The notes under the pieces: generated by a model
Told to the model about the DNA's origin: nothing
Databases searched by the model: none
The model's input: the letters and a program-made list of their open reading frames with translations, nothing else
Shown: positions 32,454 through 36,757 of the stretch, one piece after another
How the letters are laid out: every line of letters begins with the position of its first letter
Numbering within the stretch: position 1 is the stretch's first letter
NCBI RefSeq assembly: GCF_903946935.1
Contig: NZ_CAJAXH010000039.1
Span: 1 to 36,757 of the forward strand
DNA from: an uncultured Thiodictyon sp.
GTDB taxonomy: Bacteria > Pseudomonadota > Gammaproteobacteria > Chromatiales > Chromatiaceae
DNA length: 36,757 nt
Direction: 5' to 3'
Translations under genes and position numbers: made by a program

Positions 32454-33719
32454 TCAGAGGTCAGCGCCTGGTCCGGCCTCGGCCAGCCGCGCGTACCAGG
32501 CCTCCGCCGCCGCGTCCCACTCATCCAAACGGATGTAGGAGGACTGGCGGGGATGGCTCAACATATTGGGATCGGCCTCAATGCCAATGCCATCAAGGAA
32601 ATTGGCGAGCCCGATGCGCTCGATCATTTCCCCGCAGCGCTCGTGCTCCAGCCCGTTCTCGGCCCAGAACTCGATAATCGTCTCGGCCAACTCCACCAGG
32701 GAGGCATAGTCCTCCTCGGTGTCCAATTTCTTGAAGGGGACCACGACGGTACCCATCAGGTCACCGATCTTGAGCGTGCGTTTGCCGCCGATCAGGATGG
32801 TCACGCCCTTGTCATCGCCGGGATGCAGGGCCTTGGGCATCACATTCAGGCAGTGCATGCAGCGCACGCAGGCGCGGTTATCCACCTTGAGGGTGTCGTC
32901 GTCATTCAGCGCCAAGGCCTGAGTCGGGCAGCGCGTGACCACATTGTCGATATAATACTGGCGGCCCTTGTCTTTGACATAGTTCTGCACCTCCGCCTGG
33001 TCGACCTTCATGTCGTCGCGCCAGGTGCCGAGGATCGCAAAGTCGGAGCGCTCGATCGCGTTCTGGCAGTCGTTGGCGCAGCCGGAGACCTTGAACTTGA
33101 ACTTGTAGGGCAGCGCCGGGCGATGCACGTCGTCGACGAAGCGGTTCACCAGGAGGCGATGGGCCTTCTGCTCATTGGTGCAGGACATCTCGCAACGGGC
33201 CGCGCCGACACAGGACATGGCGGTGCGCACGCAGGGACCGGCGCCGCCCAGGTCCCACCCATACTCGTTGATCTCATCGAAAAACGGCTGGGTGTTCTTG
33301 GTGTCCGTCCCAATGAACATGATGTTGCCGGTCTGACCGTGGAAGGTCACCAGGCCCGAGCCGTATTTCTCCCAACTGTCGGCCAGTTGGCGCAGCATGG
33401 CGGTCGTGTAGTGGTTACCCGCCGGCGGCTGCACACGCAGCGTATGGAATTCTTTGGATTCGGGGAAGGCCTTGGAGACCTCGGAGAAGCGCGGGATGAT
33501 GCCGCCGCCGTACCCGAGCACGGAGACCGTGCCGCCCTTCCAATAACCCTTGCGGGTTTCATAGGAGTGTTCCAATTGCCCGAGCAGGCTATTGGACATG
33601 TCGTTGATCCGCTCCTCCGGATGCTGATCACGCAGACGCTTGATGCCGGAGATAAAGCTCGGCCAGGGACCGGTCTCCAACTCGTCGAGCATCGGTGTGC
33701 CGTGTTTCTCGTTCGCCAT
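32454..33719 (-). CDS. dsrA: Dissimilatory sulfite reductase alpha subunit
   Basis: A 421-residue catalytic subunit of oxidative-type DsrAB in the cytoplasm. Siroheme-[4Fe-4S] ligands are Cys170 and Cys176 (C-x5-C) and Cys214 and Cys218 (SGCANDCQN, C-x3-C). The inserted ferredoxin domain has CVRCMHCLNVMPKAL at 284-295. The Shine-Dalgarno GAGGAGAGACAG precedes ATG 33719. It is first in the dsr operon, downstream of a promoter-like site near 33858-33887. Confidence 0.98.
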   Translation of the reverse strand: MANEKHGTPMLDELETGPWPSFISGIKRLRDQHPEERINDMSNSLLGQLEHSYETRKGYWKGGTVSVLGYGGGIIPRFSEVSKAFPESKEFHTLRVQPPAGNHYTTAMLRQLADSWEKYGSGLVTFHGQTGNIMFIGTDTKNTQPFFDEINEYGWDLGGAGPCVRTAMSCVGAARCEMSCTNEQKAHRLLVNRFVDDVHRPALPYKFKFKVSGCANDCQNAIERSDFAILGTWRDDMKVDQAEVQNYVKDKGRQYYIDNVVTRCPTQALALNDDDTLKVDNRACVRCMHCLNVMPKALHPGDDKGVTILIGGKRTLKIGDLMGTVVVPFKKLDTEEDYASLVELAETIIEFWAENGLEHERCGEMIERIGLANFLDGIGIEADPNMLSHPRQSSYIRLDEWDAAAEAWYARLAEAGPGADL

Positions 33720-33857
33720 TGCGCTGTCTCTCCTCTCGGGTCATTCAGAACGGGGCGCGCCGGCGTGCGCGGGGCGCTCGCCCGGCGGCGGCCTGGGCCG
33801 GCCCCGACACTTTAAGCTCAACTCACCGCCAACGGGGGCAGCAGCCGCTATTTTTTT

Positions 33858-33897
33858 ATTGTGCTGAACGGCTGGGAACACTGTCAACGCCGTTCAG
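33858..33897 (-). promoter_or_regulatory. Candidate dsr promoter overlapped by an inverted repeat
   Basis: On the minus strand TTGACA (33887-33882, consensus -35) and CACAAT (33863-33858) are spaced 18 bases. A 9-base inverted repeat, CTGAACGGC (33864-33872) and GCCGTTCAG (33889-33897), covers the spacer and the sequence just upstream of the -35, where an operator could block or recruit polymerase. It predicts a dsrA leader of about 130 bases. Confidence 0.5.
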
Positions 33898-34395
33898 GTG
33901 GCGTGCCATATCCATCATCGAGAGCGGGTCATTGGGCAGCCCGCGCACGCTTGAGGCCATTGACCACGGCGACGCCGCGGCAGTTACCCCCAAGCCTCCC
34001 ACGGCATCTGTGCCCCGCTTAATTCGTCATCAGATGTTACCGGCGGGTGATATCTTAGTCAATAGTTACTAATATACTCACGTCCTAAATTACCCGCGGA
34101 CACCGCCGACGAAGCGCCATGATCGTCGGCAGCGAGCCGACGCCCTTCGCCACGTATGGCGCAGCGCCACCACGGGAGAAGATGTCGGGGCACCGCCCGC
34201 CGGTGGCAGCAGTGCCGCGCCGGACACGACCGCCTAGAGCGCCTAAGTCGCTAAATTTATTTATCTTTACAGGGGATTGCTTGTTTTAATGCAGGTGGAA
34301 CTACACATTAAGCACCAGCCACACCCGGCGCCTGCCGGGACGCACAGTCAACACAATTTGTCGATAATCAACCTTCAGGGCGGTGGCCGCGACCC
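33898..34395. other. Intergenic region between dsr promoter and divergent genes
   Basis: About 500 bases without a gene I can support. Two AT-rich patches (34015-34095 and 34245-34310) suggest regulatory DNA. A GATAAT at 34363-34368 could be a -10 for the plus-strand genes, though no -35 fits. A small perfect inverted repeat (CCCGGC-GCCT-GCCGGG) is at 34324-34339. Confidence 0.35.
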
Positions 34396-34587
34396 ATGCT
34401 CAAGCTCAGCGAACTTCTCGTCGGCGATCAAGGGATCGAGTCCTTTAACGAACTGATCCCGCTGGTCCAAGCGGTCGCCCGCTCCGGCGAGCGATTTTTT
34501 CGGATGGATGTCAAGCCACCCTACCTCGATACTCCCGAGGACTGGGAAGACCGTCTGGAGGCCGCGTTCAGCGGCCTGGTGCGCTAG
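34396..34587 (+). CDS. Small unrecognised protein
   Basis: A 63-residue protein (KLSELLVGDQGIESFNEL at the start, PPYLDTPEDWEDRLEAAF near the end), acidic and probably helical, without a signal or membrane segment. The composition is coding-like. It lies just upstream of the next gene (3 bases from its first ATG), suggesting an operon divergent from dsr. The Shine-Dalgarno is weak. Function unknown. Confidence 0.55.
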   Translation: MLKLSELLVGDQGIESFNELIPLVQAVARSGERFFRMDVKPPYLDTPEDWEDRLEAAFSGLVR

Positions 34588-34590
34588 ATC

Positions 34591-35364
34591 ATGATGCCGG
34601 GCGCGCTCATGAGACAGCTCGATCTGCTCGCCGTCGAACTCGGCGACCCCCAGACCCATTGCCGGACCAGGCCCCAGGAGAACGCCGCAGTCGACTCGCG
34701 CAGTCACCGCGACACCGCGCAGTTGGCATTGGAATCCCACTTAGACGCGCTGCGTGAGCGCCTGAGCGACCTCAAGCGGATCGGCGGCTCACCCGCGGCC
34801 GACGCCGACACCCGTCTGCAACTGGCCCGCACCCTGGTCAACCTGGGGCGCGGTGCGGAGGCCTGGCCGCTGGGACGCGAATCGTTCAACTATTTTCTGT
34901 CGGCGGATGACTTCGAGTCTGCGGCAGACGCCTGCGATGTGCTGTTCCAGGCGGAGCAACCCGACTCGACCTGCGCCCTGGGACAGGGTATCTGGCTGGC
35001 CGTGACCTGCCCGATCGACCCCGAACTGAGCATCGAACTCCTGGGGCATGTGATCGACGAGACCCCACAGGACGCGGACGGCGCGGCCGTCGCGGCCAGC
35101 ACCGCACTGTTCTTGGCAGATGTGCGCGCCCAGGGCAAGCACCGCGAGGACTTGATGTTTTTCTCCACCCAGACGCTCGGTCAGGTGGCTCGCCAACACA
35201 GCGGGGTGGAAACGCCAGAGCAGCTCGACCGCTGGATGGACCGACTGGGGCTGAAGGAACCGGAGCAGTTTCTGGTGCGGTTGCGCCAAGTGGTTGATGT
35301 ACTGGTCCGGGACGACTGGTGGTTCGACCGTGAGGCACTCCAGGACCGCCTGCCCTTCGCCTGA
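34591..35364 (+). CDS. Unrecognised, probably helical-repeat (TPR-like) protein
   Basis: A 257-residue soluble protein. Segments such as ADTRLQLARTLVNLGRGAEA and DFESAADACDVLFQAEQP have TPR-like spacing, suggesting a protein-binding helical scaffold, but I cannot assign a family. A later start at ATG 34609 is possible. It is 14 bases from the Cas6-like gene and so probably cotranscribed. A role linked to sulfur metabolism is only inferred from position. Confidence 0.6.
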   Translation: MMPGALMRQLDLLAVELGDPQTHCRTRPQENAAVDSRSHRDTAQLALESHLDALRERLSDLKRIGGSPAADADTRLQLARTLVNLGRGAEAWPLGRESFNYFLSADDFESAADACDVLFQAEQPDSTCALGQGIWLAVTCPIDPELSIELLGHVIDETPQDADGAAVAASTALFLADVRAQGKHREDLMFFSTQTLGQVARQHSGVETPEQLDRWMDRLGLKEPEQFLVRLRQVVDVLVRDDWWFDREALQDRLPFA

Positions 35365-35378
35365 GACCTATTGCCCCC

Positions 35379-36071
35379 ATGATGTATTGGAACGAGACAG
35401 ATCAATCAGACGCCGTCGGCGTGACCGACGAGGTCGTGGACCTGGTGTTCGCGCTCGACTGTCGGCAAGTACCGGTCGACCACGCCTACACACTCGCCGC
35501 CGCGCTGCTGCGGGTCTGTCCCTGGATGACTGAGGAGCCGCTGCTCGCGATCCACAACATCCAGGTGGCCGGCTCGCAGAACGGCTGGGAAAGGCCGGCC
35601 CACGGGACCGCGAACCGCCTTGAGGTCTCGCGCCGAACCAAGCTCAAGGTTCGGGCACCACGGGAACGGGTGCCGGAGTTGCTGGCCACCCTCCCGGGCA
35701 CCCGCCTGGACGTCGGCAACTGCCCGGTGACGCTCGGGGCCGGCAAGGTGAAGCTCTTGAGTCAAGAGTCCACACTGTTCGCACGCTACCTGGTTGCCGA
35801 GACCGCGACTCCGGACGAGCACGGCTTCCTGGAAGAGATGGCCCGCGCCCTGGCCGCCATCGACATCCTGGTGCGCAAGGCACTCTGCGGCAAGACCTCG
35901 GTACTGGCGACCCCGCGCGGCGAGATCCTGGCCCGCAGCCTGCTGCTGGCCGATCTCAGCGCTGCCGAATCGCTGCGCCTCCAACAGCATGGGCTCGGCC
36001 CCCACCGGCTGTTGGGTTGCGGTATCTTCATCCCCCACAAGGGTATCGATGCAGTCATCAGCACCGGTTGA
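35379..36071 (+). CDS. Stand-alone Cas6/Cmx6-like RNA endoribonuclease-fold protein
   Basis: A 230-residue protein resembling the Cmx6 (type I-MYXAN Cas6) family. Resemblances, from memory, are the N-terminal strand plus DHAYTLAAALLRVCPWM (candidate catalytic His35), the RRTKLKVRAPRERVPELL segment and the C-terminal glycine-rich RAMP loop GLGPHRLLGCGIFIPHKG. Cas6 proteins cleave CRISPR precursor RNA, but no array or other cas gene is visible. It lies between the TPR-like gene and an RspA-type DsrC paralogue, so it may act on other RNA or be a repurposed RAMP protein. Family call fairly confident, function not. Confidence 0.65.
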   Translation: MMYWNETDQSDAVGVTDEVVDLVFALDCRQVPVDHAYTLAAALLRVCPWMTEEPLLAIHNIQVAGSQNGWERPAHGTANRLEVSRRTKLKVRAPRERVPELLATLPGTRLDVGNCPVTLGAGKVKLLSQESTLFARYLVAETATPDEHGFLEEMARALAAIDILVRKALCGKTSVLATPRGEILARSLLLADLSAAESLRLQQHGLGPHRLLGCGIFIPHKGIDAVISTG

Positions 36072-36137
36072 CGGTGCTGGCGCATGCACGATGCACTGCC
36101 TTGTAACCCCCACGTACGCAATAAGAGGAGCACAAGA

Positions 36138-36476
36138 ATGCCCATTGAAGTCAATGGTAAAACGATTGAAACGACCGACAGCGGCTATCTGGTCAACCAC
36201 CTGGAGTGGGACGAAGAGGTTGCACGCAAGCTCGCCGACATCGAAGGAATCGAACTCACCGACAAGCACTGGGACCTGATCCGCTACCTGCGCGAGGAGT
36301 ATCTGGACAACAACCAGAGCCAACCCATGGAGCGCGCAGTCCTCAAGGACATGGCCAAGCGCTGGGGCACCAAGCCAACCAGTAAGGACCTCTACACCCT
36401 ATTCCCCCTGGCCCCGACCAAACAGGGCACCAAAATCGCCGGACTACCCGCGGTGATGCGCAAGGGCGGGTATTGA
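36138..36476 (+). CDS. Cysteine-free DsrC-family paralogue (RspA type)
   Basis: A 112-residue DsrC/TusE-fold protein (TDKHWDLIRYLREEYLDNNQ, then KDLYTLFPLAPTKQGTKIAG). It contains no cysteine at all: the C-terminal arm ends AGLPAVMRKGGY where functional DsrC has Cys at both positions. It therefore cannot carry sulfur. Cysteine-free homologues are called RspA (regulatory sulfur-related protein) in the literature, with proposed regulatory roles. A strong AAGAGGAG lies 7 bases before ATG 36138. Last gene of the divergent cluster, followed by a family A repeat and a terminator. Confidence 0.88.
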   Translation: MPIEVNGKTIETTDSGYLVNHLEWDEEVARKLADIEGIELTDKHWDLIRYLREEYLDNNQSQPMERAVLKDMAKRWGTKPTSKDLYTLFPLAPTKQGTKIAGLPAVMRKGGY

Positions 36477-36496
36477 TCCAAAGAAAAGCAGTCAGG

Positions 36497-36518
36497 CCGC
36501 AAATGAACATTTGCGGCT
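36497..36518. repeat. Palindromic repeat family A, short copy 3
   Basis: A perfect inverted repeat GCCGCAAATG-AA-CATTTGCGGC 20 bases after the RspA-like stop codon. It shares the CCGCAAATGAAC end with the copies at 9554 and 22656 but lacks the central part. Confidence 0.7.
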
Positions 36519-36577
36519 AATGTACTCTTTCTCAGGTTTACGACCTGTGCGCCGCTGGCGCGCGCATCCAGACAAAG

Positions 36578-36611
36578 AAAAACCCCCGAACCGTGAGGCG
36601 CGGGGGTTTTT
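36578..36611. terminator. Bidirectional intrinsic terminator
   Basis: AAAAACCCCCG (36578-36588) and CGGGGGTTTTT (36601-36611) form a GC stem with A-run on one side and T-run on the other, so it can terminate both the plus-strand RspA-like transcript and the minus-strand rRNA operon. Confidence 0.9.
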
Positions 36612-36621
36612 TGTAGAAGGC

Positions 36622-36736
36622 CCTGGCAGTGACCTACTTTCACATGGGGAGACCCCACACTATCATCGGCGATACACCGTTTCACTTCTGAGTTCGGGAT
36701 GGGATCAGGTGGTTCCAGTGCTCTATGGCCGCCAGG
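36622..36736 (-). rRNA. rrf: 5S ribosomal RNA
   Basis: On the minus strand the sequence begins CCTGGCGGCCATAGAGC and ends GTCACTGCCAGG, whose ends pair in helix I. Internal hallmarks include CCACCTGATCCCATCCCGAA and GAAACGGTGTATCGCCG. The length is about 115 bases. It is the distal gene of an rRNA operon whose 23S and 16S genes should lie beyond 36757. Confidence 0.95.
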
Positions 36737-36757
36737 AAAAAGGGTTGGTCGCACCGC

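Noticed and set aside
35379-36757. CRISPR array expected near the Cas6-like gene
   Set aside because: I looked for regularly spaced repeats on both sides and found none in the window.

Overview
The window is GC-rich, gene-dense gammaproteobacterial chromosome. A complete oxidative-type dsr operon (dsrABEFHCMKLJOPN, with dsrL and dsrEFH) points to a sulfur-globule-forming sulfur oxidiser, most likely a purple sulfur bacterium of the Chromatiaceae. The species is not determined from the sequence; the family assignment is inference from operon content and protein similarity recalled from memory.

Layout. Positions 1-1622 (minus strand) hold two translationally coupled genes that look broken by frameshifts. 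Positions 1767-9541 are housekeeping: pdxH, aceA, glnS, a UDG-superfamily protein, manC and folE. Positions 9700-16130 are an accessory region: a lipid-linked-sugar flippase, a divergent OpgG/MdoG-like protein that has apparently lost its C-terminus, two small secreted proteins, a His-tract secreted protein, a protein resembling the flanks of a VWA-domain protein but without the VWA domain, and at least three families of dispersed palindromic repeats. Positions 16131-21062 (minus) are a four-gene cluster: a sigma-factor-like protein, an unrecognised protein, a membrane protein combining a Lon-like Ser-Lys protease domain with a DUF4384-like domain, and a secreted protein of 14 RCC1 repeats. 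A promoter-like site lies just upstream. This is the best candidate for an undescribed system here.

Positions 21264-33719 (minus) are the dsr operon. It encodes reverse-acting dissimilatory sulfite reductase (DsrAB), the sulfur-relay hexamer DsrEFH, the sulfur carrier DsrC, the membrane electron-transfer complex DsrMKJOP, the iron-sulfur flavoprotein DsrL and the siroheme amidase DsrN. Sulfur stored in globules reaches DsrC through DsrEFH, is oxidised to sulfite by DsrAB with DsrL, and electrons pass to the membrane through DsrMKJOP. dsrR and dsrS, which follow dsrN in Allochromatium vinosum, are absent; the sigma-like cluster follows instead. A strong hairpin separates dsrA from dsrB, and a promoter-like site overlapped by an inverted repeat lies upstream of dsrA.

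Positions 34396-36476 (plus) are divergent from dsr: a 63-residue protein, an unrecognised helical protein, a stand-alone Cas6/Cmx6-like RNA endoribonuclease with no CRISPR array or other cas gene, and a cysteine-free DsrC paralogue (RspA type). The window ends with a bidirectional terminator and a 5S rRNA on the minus strand, the distal end of an rRNA operon. No tRNA, CRISPR array, transposase or prophage gene was seen.
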